The translations under genes were made by a program, and so were the position numbers. A DNA stretch of 7,248 nt from Candidatus Coatesbacteria bacterium RBG_13_66_14 (lineage in GTDB: Bacteria; RBG-13-66-14), in NCBI GenBank assembly GCA_001774505.1, contig MFAF01000015.1:1-7248 (forward strand), read 5' to 3'. Positions 1 through 6,027 of the stretch are shown here, piece after piece. The stretch's first letter is position 1. Each line of letters opens with the position of its first letter. The notes below the pieces were generated by a model. The model was not told the DNA's origin. It saw only the letters and a list, made by a program, of their open reading frames with translations, and searched no databases.

Positions 1-1
1 C

Positions 2-124
2 ATCCAGAACTTCGAGTTGAGTCCCAACAACGCCTCGAAGGTCATCTCGGCCATCCTGGGGATTCCCAAGCAGGAGATATACCACCTGGCGGTCACCATC
101 CCCCGCCGCCGTCCGCCGCGGTAG
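2..124 (+). CDS. rsmI: 16S rRNA (cytidine-2'-O)-methyltransferase, C-terminal end (partial)
   Basis: Only the last 40 codons of this gene are in the window; the frame is open from base 2 to the TAG at 122-124. The peptide contains ELSPNNASKVISAILGIPK followed by QEIYHLAV. This aligns without gaps to the C-terminal helical module of RsmI as I remember it from E. coli (an A-rich helix, a G-[IV]-x-K turn, then L/I-Y-x-x-A). RsmI is a SAM-dependent enzyme that 2'-O-methylates C1402 of 16S rRNA in the ribosomal decoding centre, in the cytoplasm. The final residues (IPRRRPPR) form a basic, proline-rich tail. The catalytic tetrapyrrole-methylase-like domain lies upstream and cannot be seen, so the call rests on the tail alone. 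A terminator follows 31 bp after the stop, so this gene ends its transcription unit. Confidence 0.65.
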   Translation: MQNFELSPNNASKVISAILGIPKQEIYHLAVTIPRRRPPR

Positions 125-155
125 GATAAGGCAAGGGGCTGGACTAAAATACGAC

Positions 156-179
156 AAGGGGCTAAGCCCCTTTTTTTTT
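156..179 (+). terminator. Intrinsic terminator after rsmI
   Basis: Arms AAGGGGCT (156-163) and AGCCCCTT (165-172) are perfectly complementary around one base; in practice this is a 6-bp GC-rich stem with the loop CTAAG. A run of nine T (171-179) follows directly, the standard form of a rho-independent terminator for plus-strand transcription. The arm is part of a longer word, ACAAGGGGCT (154-163), that recurs in other gene-end hairpins in this window. A half copy, CAAGGGGCT, also lies just upstream at 132-140. Confidence 0.85.
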
Positions 180-217
180 AATTTTCTTGAAATAATCCCT
201 TGGGAAGAAAGTGCGGC

Positions 218-241
218 AGGCCGGTCGGCCTTTCCTTTTTT
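218..241 (+). terminator. Possible second terminator-like hairpin in the rsmI-smc gap
   Basis: AGGCC (218-222) pairs with GGCCT (227-231) around the loop GGTC, and a T-rich stretch (TTTCC then TTTTTT, 231-241) follows. The stem is short and the T tract is interrupted, so this could be a weak backup terminator or chance. It lies upstream of the proposed smc promoter. Confidence 0.3.
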
Positions 242-315
242 ACGGTTGTGGATTCGATCCGCCCCGCCGTCGGGTTCGCCGCACTCTCCGGTTTTCCCGG
301 GGGCCCGTTTTCAGG

Positions 316-321
316 TACAAT
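316..321 (+). promoter_or_regulatory. Candidate -10 box of smc
   Basis: TACAAT at 316-321 is one base off the sigma-70 -10 consensus and sits 22 bp before the proposed TTG start of smc, predicting a leader of about 16 nt. No good -35 hexamer is visible about 17 bp upstream; the bases there (around 292-298) are T/C-rich. The position fits the TTG start at 344 and would put an ATG at 200 outside the transcript. Confidence 0.4.
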
Positions 322-335
322 AGCGCCAACCCTGC

Positions 336-346
336 GAGGCGCCTTG
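336..346 (+). promoter_or_regulatory. Ribosome binding site and TTG start of smc
   Basis: GAGG at 336-339 precedes the TTG at 344-346 by four bases, a rather short spacing. The TTG is the only plausible in-frame start beside the conserved SMC N-terminus (FLKKVSISGFKSF). From this codon the Walker A lysine is residue 37, as I recall for B. subtilis SMC. Confidence 0.55.
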
Positions 347-3300
347 TTTCTGAAAAAGGTCTCCATCTCCGGCTTCAAGAGCTTCCCCGATCCCATCGAA
401 CTGGGTTTCCGCGAGGGCGTCACCGCCATCGTCGGGCCCAACGGCTGCGGCAAGACCAACATCGCCGACGCCATCCGCTGGGCGCTGGGCGAGCAACGGG
501 TCAAGAGCCTCCGCGGCCGGCAGATGACGGACGTCATCTTCTCCGGCTCCGAGGCGCGCAAGCCGGTGGGCATGGCCGAGGTTTCGCTCCTGCTGTCCAA
601 CGAGGACCAGGCGCTGCCGCTCGAGTACACCGACATCCTCCTCTCCCGCCGCCTCTTCCGCTCCGGCGAATCGGCCTACCTCCTCAACCGCAATCCCTGC
701 CGGCTGAAGGAGATACACGACCTCCTCCTGGACACCGGCATCGGGATAAACACCTACGCCATCATCGAGCAGGCGCAGGTGGACCAGATTCTCTCCAAGG
801 AACCGCTGGAGCGGCGTGAGCTCTTCGACGAGGCGGCGGGCGTCGGCCGGTACAAGAAGAGCCGCGCCGAGGCTCGGAAGAAGCTCGCCGAGACCGAGGA
901 GGGGCTCCTGCGGCTGGCCGACCGTCTTGAGGAGCTGGAGACCCAGCTCCGCTCGCTCCGGCGGGAGGTGAAGAAGGCGGAGCGGCACCGCCTCGTCGGC
1001 GAGGAGCTCGCGCACCTCGAGGCGCGGATAAGCCTCCACCATTGGCGGACCCACCAGGTCGCCGTCGAGGAGCTGGAAGGCTCCGTCATGGCGGCCGAGG
1101 ACGACCGCGTCGCGGTCTCGGCGGAGATCTCGACCCTGGACGCCGAGATAACGCGGATCAGGGAGGCGCAGCTCGCGGTCCAGGACGAGCTGGGCGAGGC
1201 GGAGAACAGGCGGTACAGCTCCCTCACCCGGGTCAAGGATTTCGAGAACCGCCTGAGCGTCTCCCAGGAGCGCCAGGCGGGACGCCAGCGCCGTCGGGTC
1301 CAGATAGAGGTCGAGTCCGCCCGCCTCGACGAAGAGCGGGAGGGGACACGGAAACGCCTCGCCGAGGCCGGGCGGGAGAAGAAAGGCCTCGAGAAACAGT
1401 TGAAAACCGTGGACGCCTCCATCGAATCCCGGCGGGAGGCCCTGGAAGCGCTCATTAAAAATTGTGAAGGCGCCGAGAAGGGCGCCTCCCGTCTGGGATC
1501 CCGCCTGATAGAGCTGGCGGCGCTCTCCTCCGGCGGCGAGCGGGTGAAGCTCGAGCGACTGGCGCGCACGGATGCCCTGGAGGGCGAGCTCGACACGCTG
1601 GCGTCGAGCGTCGAAACCGACCGGCGGTCGAAAGAGGAGCACGAGGTGCGCCTGAAGAAGGCCTCCTCCAAGGCGGAGAAGCTGGAGGGCCGCCAGGCCG
1701 CCCTCGAGGAGCGCTGCGCCGAGACTATCGAGCTCCAGCGCAACGTGAACGGCGAGCTGGTCGAGGCCACGGAGGAGACCCGACGGGGGCTCGAGCGGCT
1801 GAACCGCGTCCGGGCCGAGCTGGAGAGCCAGGAGAAAATTCACGTCCGTCACGAGGGCTACCAGCGCGGCGTGGCGGCGGTGCTCGCCTCGTCGGACAAG
1901 GGCGCCCTTTCCGGCGTCGTCGGAACCCTGGCCCAGCTCGTGCGGACCGAGGAGAGGTACGAGGCCGCCGTGGAAGCCGCCCTGGGCGCCTCGGCCCAGG
2001 CGGTCGTCTGCCGTACCGAGGGGGACGTGCGGCGGGCGGTGGACCTGTTGAACCGGCTCCGGGCGGGTCGGGTGCGTTTTCTCCCCCTGGACCTCATCCG
2101 CGCCCGGCGGCCGGTGAGGTGTGCCGCCGAGATAAACGCCGCCGGGCTCATCGGCGACGCCCTCGACCTGGTCACCTTCGACGACGAGACGGCTCCCGCC
2201 GTGGAGTTCGCCCTGGGCGGCACGCTGGTCGCCGAATCCCTCGCCGAGGCGGTGGAGATGCTCCGGGAGTGGCGAGACCGGGTCGCCTTCCGGCGCATCG
2301 TCACCCTTCAGGGCGAGGTGGTCGAGTCCGGAGGGGTCATCGTCGGGGGGATGCGGGAGGGGCTTGCCGAAGGGCTCCTGTCCCGGGTTCGGGAGCTGGA
2401 CCGACTCCGGGAGGGCCTGCGGGAGGCGGAGGAAGCCCACGGCGTGGTCCGCAAGCGCGAGGATGAGCTCCGCCGCCGATTTTCCGCCACCGACCAGAGC
2501 CTCGTCGCCCAGCGGGAGCAGTCCACCGAGACGAAGCTGGAGCTGGAGCGGGAGCGCCTGGAAGTCGAGCGCCTGACCGCCGAAATTTCACGTCTGGAGG
2601 AAGGGATAGAAAGGTCCCTGGCCCGCACGGCGGAAATCCGGACCGAGCTGGCCGAGCTCGAGCCGCTCCCCGAAGGAGCGGAGGCGAGCCCCGAGGAGGA
2701 GGCGGCCCTGCGGGAGGAGCATTCCGCCGCCCTGGCCGAATCGGAGCGGCTGGCCGCAGAGAGGGACTCGGCCCGGAACGCGCTCGAGGAGGAGCGCCTG
2801 GCGCGCGCCAAGCTGGAATCCCAAATCGAGGCCTTGTCCGGCGAAATCGAACGTAGCGGGAGGGATCTGTTCGCCCTCGACGCCCAGATGGCGTCCCTGG
2901 TGGACGAACTGGCCGAGCTGGACCGGGAATCGGAGGAGGCGGACGCCGACCTGGAAAAGCTGACCTCCGCCGTGGCCGAGCTCACCCTGGGCTCCGACGA
3001 CGAGGAGCGCAGGTTCCAGGACATCCACCGGCGGATGGGCGAGACAAGCGGCGAGCTGGGGGACAAGATGGGCGCGCGGGGCGCCGTCGCGTCGCGGGCC
3101 GCCGAAATCGAGAGGAAGCTCTCCGGGATCCGGGAGTCGCTGGCCCGTGAAAAGGCCGAGCAGGACCGGCTGGTCATCGAGGCTCGGGAGCACACCGGCC
3201 ACGACATCGCCGGGATGGTACTGCCGGAGGATTTCGACCTCGCCCCGGCGCACAGGCAGGCCGAGCGCCTGCGCCGTCACCGCGAGAGCCTTGGCGAGAT

Positions 3301-3943
3301 CAACTACGCCGCCGTCTCCAGCTACGACGCCGCCTGCGAACGCCGTGATTTCTACCGTTCGCGGCGTGACGAGCTGGAGCGGGGCGCCTTGAGCCTGGGA
3401 GAGTCCATCCGCCGCCTGAACGCCGAGGCGAGCGAGCGGTTCCTGGCGACCTTCAACCAGGTGGTGGTCAACTTCGAGAAGCTGTTCCGGAACCTCTTCT
3501 CCGGCGGCGAGGCCCGGCTGACGCTCACCGACGGGGACCCGCTGGAGGGGGGGATCGAGATAGACGTCCGGCCTCCGGGGAAGGGGAGCCAGCCGCTCAT
3601 CGGCCGCTCCGGCGGCGAGAGGGCGCTCACCGCCATCGCCCTCCTCTTCGCCCTCTTCGAGGTCAAGCCCAGCCCATTCTGCATCCTGGATGAGATTGAC
3701 GCCCCCCTGGACGACGCCAACGTGGACCGCTTCCTGAAGCTTCTGGCCATCTTCGCCCAGAAGAGCCAGTTCCTCATCATGACCCACAACCGCCGCACCA
3801 TGGAGGCGGCGGACACGCTGGTGGGGGTCACCATGGTGGAGGCGGGGGTGAGCCGCCTGTACACCCTGGCCTTCTCCGGCGGGCGACTGGTCACCGAGGA
3901 GGACCAGCGGTCCTTTTCCCTGAAGAAGAAAAAGGGGACCTGA
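344..3943 (+). CDS. smc: Chromosome segregation/condensin ATPase SMC
   Basis: This is a full-length bacterial SMC protein (1199 aa from the TTG at 344; the family is about 1150-1200). It dimerises through its hinge and, with ScpA/ScpB, forms the condensin that extrudes and compacts DNA loops and helps separate sister chromosomes; scpA and scpB are not in this window. The N-terminal head (about 1-165) holds Walker A GPNGCGKT (31-38, Lys37), RSLRG-like KSLRGRQ, and the Q-loop IIEQAQVDQIL (Gln143). Residues about 165-495 and 685-1005 are long charged coiled coils rich in Glu, Arg, Ala and Leu. The hinge between them (about 500-680) ends in the glycine motif GGVIVGG. The C-terminal head carries the signature SGGERALTA (from 1089), Walker B CILDEIDAPLDD (Asp1116, Glu1117), and switch His1148 in MTHNRRTM. 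The residue before SGGE is Arg (RSGGE), where LSGG is usual. The frame stays open upstream to an ATG at 200, but residues before the TTG look unlike SMC and fall upstream of the putative promoter. The gene appears to be monocistronic. Confidence 0.97.
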   Translation: MFLKKVSISGFKSFPDPIELGFREGVTAIVGPNGCGKTNIADAIRWALGEQRVKSLRGRQMTDVIFSGSEARKPVGMAEVSLLLSNEDQALPLEYTDILLSRRLFRSGESAYLLNRNPCRLKEIHDLLLDTGIGINTYAIIEQAQVDQILSKEPLERRELFDEAAGVGRYKKSRAEARKKLAETEEGLLRLADRLEELETQLRSLRREVKKAERHRLVGEELAHLEARISLHHWRTHQVAVEELEGSVMAAEDDRVAVSAEISTLDAEITRIREAQLAVQDELGEAENRRYSSLTRVKDFENRLSVSQERQAGRQRRRVQIEVESARLDEEREGTRKRLAEAGREKKGLEKQLKTVDASIESRREALEALIKNCEGAEKGASRLGSRLIELAALSSGGERVKLERLARTDALEGELDTLASSVETDRRSKEEHEVRLKKASSKAEKLEGRQAALEERCAETIELQRNVNGELVEATEETRRGLERLNRVRAELESQEKIHVRHEGYQRGVAAVLASSDKGALSGVVGTLAQLVRTEERYEAAVEAALGASAQAVVCRTEGDVRRAVDLLNRLRAGRVRFLPLDLIRARRPVRCAAEINAAGLIGDALDLVTFDDETAPAVEFALGGTLVAESLAEAVEMLREWRDRVAFRRIVTLQGEVVESGGVIVGGMREGLAEGLLSRVRELDRLREGLREAEEAHGVVRKREDELRRRFSATDQSLVAQREQSTETKLELERERLEVERLTAEISRLEEGIERSLARTAEIRTELAELEPLPEGAEASPEEEAALREEHSAALAESERLAAERDSARNALEEERLARAKLESQIEALSGEIERSGRDLFALDAQMASLVDELAELDRESEEADADLEKLTSAVAELTLGSDDEERRFQDIHRRMGETSGELGDKMGARGAVASRAAEIERKLSGIRESLAREKAEQDRLVIEAREHTGHDIAGMVLPEDFDLAPAHRQAERLRRHRESLGEINYAAVSSYDAACERRDFYRSRRDELERGALSLGESIRRLNAEASERFLATFNQVVVNFEKLFRNLFSGGEARLTLTDGDPLEGGIEIDVRPPGKGSQPLIGRSGGERALTAIALLFALFEVKPSPFCILDEIDAPLDDANVDRFLKLLAIFAQKSQFLIMTHNRRTMEAADTLVGVTMVEAGVSRLYTLAFSGGRLVTEEDQRSFSLKKKKGT

Positions 3944-3986
3944 AGTAGCTAAGGCTGTTTGAGGCTCTGGCAAGGGGTTAATCCGA

Positions 3987-4032
3987 CCCTCACCCTGATC
4001 CGTAGGCGAGCCTCTCCCTGGAAGGGTGAGGG
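3987..4032. repeat. Inverted repeat, REP-like, 10-bp arms
   Basis: CCCTCACCCT (3987-3996) and AGGGTGAGGG (4023-4032) are perfect reverse complements with a 26-nt loop. The loop contains further C/T-rich words (CCTCTCCCTGG) that resemble the arms. Intergenic palindromes built on CCCTCACCC...GGGTGAGGG are a common type of dispersed repeat in bacterial genomes; membership of a family here is inferred from form only. It lies 43 bp after the smc stop. Confidence 0.7.
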
Positions 4033-4039
4033 GACGGCC

Positions 4040-4073
4040 GGGCCGACCTAAACGGCGCACCGTCGGTCGGCCC
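4040..4073. repeat. Inverted repeat, 9-bp arms
   Basis: GGGCCGACC (4040-4048) and GGTCGGCCC (4065-4073) pair perfectly around 16 nt. The sequence just after the second arm (CCTACG) recalls dispersed GTAGGGG...-type palindromes seen in spacers of many bacterial genomes, but no second copy of this arm pair exists in the window. No T tract follows on either side, so it is not a typical intrinsic terminator. Confidence 0.65.
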
Positions 4074-4079
4074 CTACGA

Positions 4080-4107
4080 TTTTAAACGGTTCCACGTCGG
4101 TTTAAAA
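4080..4107. repeat. AT-rich inverted repeat, 8-bp arms
   Basis: TTTTAAAC (4080-4087) and GTTTAAAA (4100-4107) are perfect reverse complements with a 12-nt loop. The arms are AT-rich in an otherwise GC-rich region. The right arm overlaps the first two bases of the next hairpin, so the two structures would compete at their base. Confidence 0.55.
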
Positions 4108-4130
4108 AACCTCCCGCGGGAGGTTTTATT
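4104..4130. terminator. Bidirectional terminator between smc and mrp
   Basis: AAAACCTCCCG (4106-4116) and CGGGAGGTTTT (4117-4127) form a perfect palindrome, a strong GC stem flanked by A residues on the left (4104-4109) and TTTTATT on the right (4124-4130). Read on the plus strand it would end smc transcripts. Read on the minus strand, the A run becomes a U run and it would back up the mrp terminator. A bidirectional terminator fits its place between convergent genes. Confidence 0.75.
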
Positions 4131-4135
4131 GCGTT

Positions 4136-4166
4136 AAAAAAAAGACAAGGGGCTGAAGCCCCTTGT
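4136..4166 (-). terminator. Intrinsic terminator of the minus-strand mrp unit
   Basis: ACAAGGGGCT (4145-4154) and AGCCCCTTGT (4157-4166) pair perfectly over 10 bp with a 2-base centre. On the minus strand the hairpin is followed, after GTC, by eight U (A run at 4136-4143). It lies 22 bp past the mrp stop. The arms match the rsmI terminator at 154-172, but here the T tract is on the opposite strand. Confidence 0.85.
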
Positions 4167-4188
4167 TGGAATTCTTGACGCCCCGGCT

Positions 4189-5058
4189 CTAGGCCTGGTC
4201 CAGAATCGGTTTGAAGGCGGCCAGGAGCGCCTTGGTGGCCGGGGAATCGGGCAGGCTCAACACCATCGGCTTGCCGGAGTCGCCGACCTCGACCGCCCTG
4301 GGGTCCAACGGCACGCTGCCGAGGAAGGGGACGCCCAGCTCGCCGGCCAGCTTCTCGCCGCCCCCGCGCTTGAAGAGGTCAATGCCCCCCCCGCAGTGGG
4401 GGCAGACGAGCCCGGCCATGTTCTCGATGACCCCGACGACGGTCATGCCGACCCGGCGGGCGAAGCCGATGCTCCGGCGCACGTCGTCGGTGGAGAGGGT
4501 CTGGGGCGTGGTCACTAAAAGCCCCTGGGCTCCGACGACGGTCTGGGCGATGGAGAGCGGCTCGTCGCCGGTCCCGGGGGGCGAATCAATGACGAGCCAG
4601 TCCAGGTCGTCCTCTGCCCCGTCGTCATCCCCCCAGCGGGTGTTGCCGATGAGCTGGTTTATCACGCCCATCTTCAGCGGCCCGCGCCAGATCATGGCCT
4701 GATCGGCGTCCGGGATCAACAGCCCGATCGAGACGACCTTCACCCCTCCCGGACCGACGAGGGGGACCGCCCGCTCGCCGTCCACATCCAGGAGCCTCCC
4801 GGTGAGACCCATGAGTGTGGGTATGGAGGGGCCGTGGAAATCTATGTCCAGCAGGCCGACGCGGTGACCGGCCAGGCCCAGGGTCACGGCCAGGTTCGCC
4901 GCCACGGTGGACTTGCCGACGCCGCCCTTTCCGCTGAAGACCAGGAGCTTGCGCCGAATGCGGTCCAGGCTGCGGTTGACGGCCACGCGGAGCGTCCACT
5001 GCTTCTCATCCTCGCCCTTGCGCCTTTTATCGCGGGGCGACAGCTTTTCTTCTTCCAT
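4189..5058 (-). CDS. mrp: Mrp/NBP35-family iron-sulfur cluster carrier ATPase
   Basis: This 289-aa P-loop protein belongs to the Mrp/ApbC/NBP35 family, cytoplasmic ATPases that bind a [4Fe-4S] cluster at a dimer interface and pass it to apoproteins. The deviant Walker A FSGKGGVGKST spans 41-51 with signature Lys44 and P-loop Lys49. Further motifs are DIDFHGPS (71-78), WRGPLKMG (124-131), the Walker B/switch region VIDSPPGTGDEP (156-167), and ENMAG followed by CPHC (Cys219, Cys222), the expected cluster ligands. The N-terminal DUF59/MIP18 domain found in many bacterial Mrp proteins is absent; a charged 35-residue leader (MEEEKLSPRDKRRKGEDEKQ...) takes its place, as in shorter archaeal-like forms. 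The ATG is preceded by GGGGAAGGA and a well-formed promoter lies just upstream, so the gene can be transcribed separately from folE2. Assignment to the family is firm; its client proteins are unknown. Confidence 0.93.
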   Translation of the reverse strand: MEEEKLSPRDKRRKGEDEKQWTLRVAVNRSLDRIRRKLLVFSGKGGVGKSTVAANLAVTLGLAGHRVGLLDIDFHGPSIPTLMGLTGRLLDVDGERAVPLVGPGGVKVVSIGLLIPDADQAMIWRGPLKMGVINQLIGNTRWGDDDGAEDDLDWLVIDSPPGTGDEPLSIAQTVVGAQGLLVTTPQTLSTDDVRRSIGFARRVGMTVVGVIENMAGLVCPHCGGGIDLFKRGGGEKLAGELGVPFLGSVPLDPRAVEVGDSGKPMVLSLPDSPATKALLAAFKPILDQA

Positions 5059-5087
5059 CGTTCCTTCCCCGGTGTGTTCCTGGGTTA

Positions 5088-5116
5088 ATAATATACTAAA
5101 GCTATCGGGATTTCAA
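5088..5116 (-). promoter_or_regulatory. Sigma-70-type promoter of mrp
   Basis: On the minus strand TTGAAA (5116-5111) and TATTAT (5093-5088) are 17 bp apart, each one base from the consensus hexamer. The segment is AT-rich inside a GC-rich region and lies between the folE2 stop and the mrp start, giving a leader of roughly 20-25 nt. The ribosome binding site GGGGAAGGA (5070-5062) follows. Confidence 0.65.
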
Positions 5117-5117
5117 C

Positions 5118-5132
5118 GGGGCTCAGAGCCCC
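5118..5132. repeat. Hairpin over the folE2 stop codon
   Basis: GGGGCT (5118-5123) and AGCCCC (5127-5132) pair perfectly around three bases. The folE2 stop codon (5125-5123, minus strand) lies across the loop and the stem edge. The arms equal the core of the terminator hairpins at 156-172 and 4145-4166. There is no T tract on either side, so by itself it is at best a weak terminator. The -35 box of mrp begins two bases beyond it. Confidence 0.6.
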
Positions 5133-5938
5133 TCGGCGAGCCGCTTCGAGATGGCGGCGTAGGCGCTGTGGTTGTGGATGCTCTCGAAGTTCTCGCACTC
5201 CACGCGGTAGCCCGTGATCCGGGGATCGGCCTCCAGGGCGTTGGCCACCGTCCGGACGATGTCTTCGACGAAGCGGGGGTTGTCGTAGGCCGCCTCGGTG
5301 ACCGCCTTTTCGTCCTCCCGCTTCAAAAGGGAGTAGAGGGGGGCGCTGCCGGCCGCCTCGGCGATGGCGACCAGCTCCTCGATCCAGACCAGCCGGTTGC
5401 CGGTCTTGATGCGCATCCGGACGACGGAGCGTTGGTTGTGGGCGCCCCGGGCGGATATCTCCTTCGAGCAGGGGCAGAGGCTCATCACCGGCACCGAGAC
5501 CTCGAGCTGGATGTCGAAGTCGTCCCCCCGGGCGAAGGCGTGAAAGCCGGCGCGGTACTCCATCAGTGAGGGCTCGCCGGAAACCGGCGCCCGTTTTTCG
5601 ATGAAGTACGGGAAGCGGAGCTCCAGGTGTGCTTCCAAAGCCTGGAACTCCGCCCGGGTGGCCTTGACTATCTGGCGGATGGTTTCGAAGCTGATCCGGC
5701 CCCGGAAGCGGTTGAGAATCGCGATGAAACGGCTCATGTGCGTGCCGCGGAAATTTTTCGGCAGGTCCACGTACATGTTGACCCGCGCCACGGTGGACTG
5801 CCACCGGTCGTGGCGGTCCAGGACCGTGATCGGGTAGAGGATGTGCTTGACGCCGACCTTGTCGAGCGGGATGTCGAACGGGGGCTCGTCGTTGGCCACG
5901 TCGGGGAGGTGCGGGTGCATGGAGTGGTTATCGGGCAT
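5123..5938 (-). CDS. folE2: GTP cyclohydrolase FolE2 (type IB)
   Basis: This 271-aa protein (from the ATG at 5938) is a GTP cyclohydrolase IB. It converts GTP to 7,8-dihydroneopterin triphosphate, the first step of tetrahydrofolate synthesis and also of queuosine precursor synthesis, in the cytoplasm. Diagnostic motifs are VGVKHILYPI near the N-terminus, GTHMSRFIAILN (about 65-76), the metal/active-site block MSLCPCSKEISARGAHNQRS (Cys155, His167), LLKREDEK with its Glu, and FESIHNHSAYA (His255) near the C-terminus. Cys, His, Glu and His spaced this way are the metal ligands known for this family, which tolerates metals other than zinc and often replaces FolE1 when zinc is scarce. I see no Zur-like operator. 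An upstream in-frame ATG at 5986 would add 16 residues encoded by repeat-like spacer and lacks a Shine-Dalgarno; the ATG at 5938 has GAGGA at proper spacing. It lies 64 bp after kdsB on the same strand with no obvious promoter, so it is probably co-transcribed. Confidence 0.95.
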   Translation of the reverse strand: MPDNHSMHPHLPDVANDEPPFDIPLDKVGVKHILYPITVLDRHDRWQSTVARVNMYVDLPKNFRGTHMSRFIAILNRFRGRISFETIRQIVKATRAEFQALEAHLELRFPYFIEKRAPVSGEPSLMEYRAGFHAFARGDDFDIQLEVSVPVMSLCPCSKEISARGAHNQRSVVRMRIKTGNRLVWIEELVAIAEAAGSAPLYSLLKREDEKAVTEAAYDNPRFVEDIVRTVANALEADPRITGYRVECENFESIHNHSAYAAISKRLAEGL

Positions 5939-5943
5939 CGTTG

Positions 5944-5948
5944 TCCTC
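5944..5948 (-). promoter_or_regulatory. Ribosome binding site of folE2
   Basis: GAGGA on the minus strand (5948-5944) ends five bases before the ATG at 5938-5936. This decides the start in favour of 5938 over the in-frame ATG at 5986, which has no comparable site. Confidence 0.7.
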
Positions 5949-5953
5949 GTGTG

Positions 5954-6027
5954 ACAAGGGGAGACAAGGAGTTTTGCCAGGGGCATAGCTCGCTTCGCTC
6001 GGTTAAACCCCTTGTTCCGCCCCTTGT
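5954..6027. repeat. Cluster of ACAAGGGG words spanning the kdsB-folE2 junction
   Basis: ACAAGGGG occurs on the plus strand at 5954-5961, with a near copy ACAAGGAG at 5964-5971. It occurs on the minus strand at 6008-6015 and 6020-6027 (read as CCCCTTGT). The outer copies at 5954-5961 and 6008-6015 form a perfect 8-bp inverted repeat 46 nt apart. The two minus-strand copies lie inside the last codons of kdsB; the others lie in the spacer before folE2. No T tract follows, so I do not call a terminator. Confidence 0.6.

Noticed and set aside
200..343. 48-codon N-terminal extension of smc from an ATG
   Set aside because: It lies upstream of the likely -10 box, has no SMC-like residues, and the family N-terminus aligns from the TTG at 344.
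178..636. 152-codon minus-strand frame over the smc start and leader
   Set aside because: It crosses the rsmI terminator and the smc head-domain codons, and its Ser/Pro/Arg-rich sequence matches nothing.
1519..1545. Second SGGER motif (SSGGERV) inside the SMC coiled coil, suggesting a duplicated ABC signature
   Set aside because: It sits in the middle of the N-terminal coil without nearby Walker motifs; Ser-Gly-Gly-Glu-Arg here is chance.
311..2440. A 709-codon open frame on the minus strand opposite smc, with other long antisense frames at 754-1770, 2308-3207 and 2588-4060
   Set aside because: Stop-poor antisense frames are expected opposite a long GC-rich coiled-coil gene. The translations are low-complexity (Ser/Arg-rich or Leu/Gly-rich) with no motif, while the plus-strand frame is an unmistakable SMC.
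3987..4166. Possible CRISPR array in the repeat-rich spacer
   Set aside because: The units are different inverted repeats, not identical direct repeats with regular spacers, and no cas genes are present.
5939..5986. Upstream ATG adding 16 residues to FolE2
   Set aside because: There is no Shine-Dalgarno before it, the extension is encoded by repeat-like spacer, and the ATG at 5938 has GAGGA at good spacing.
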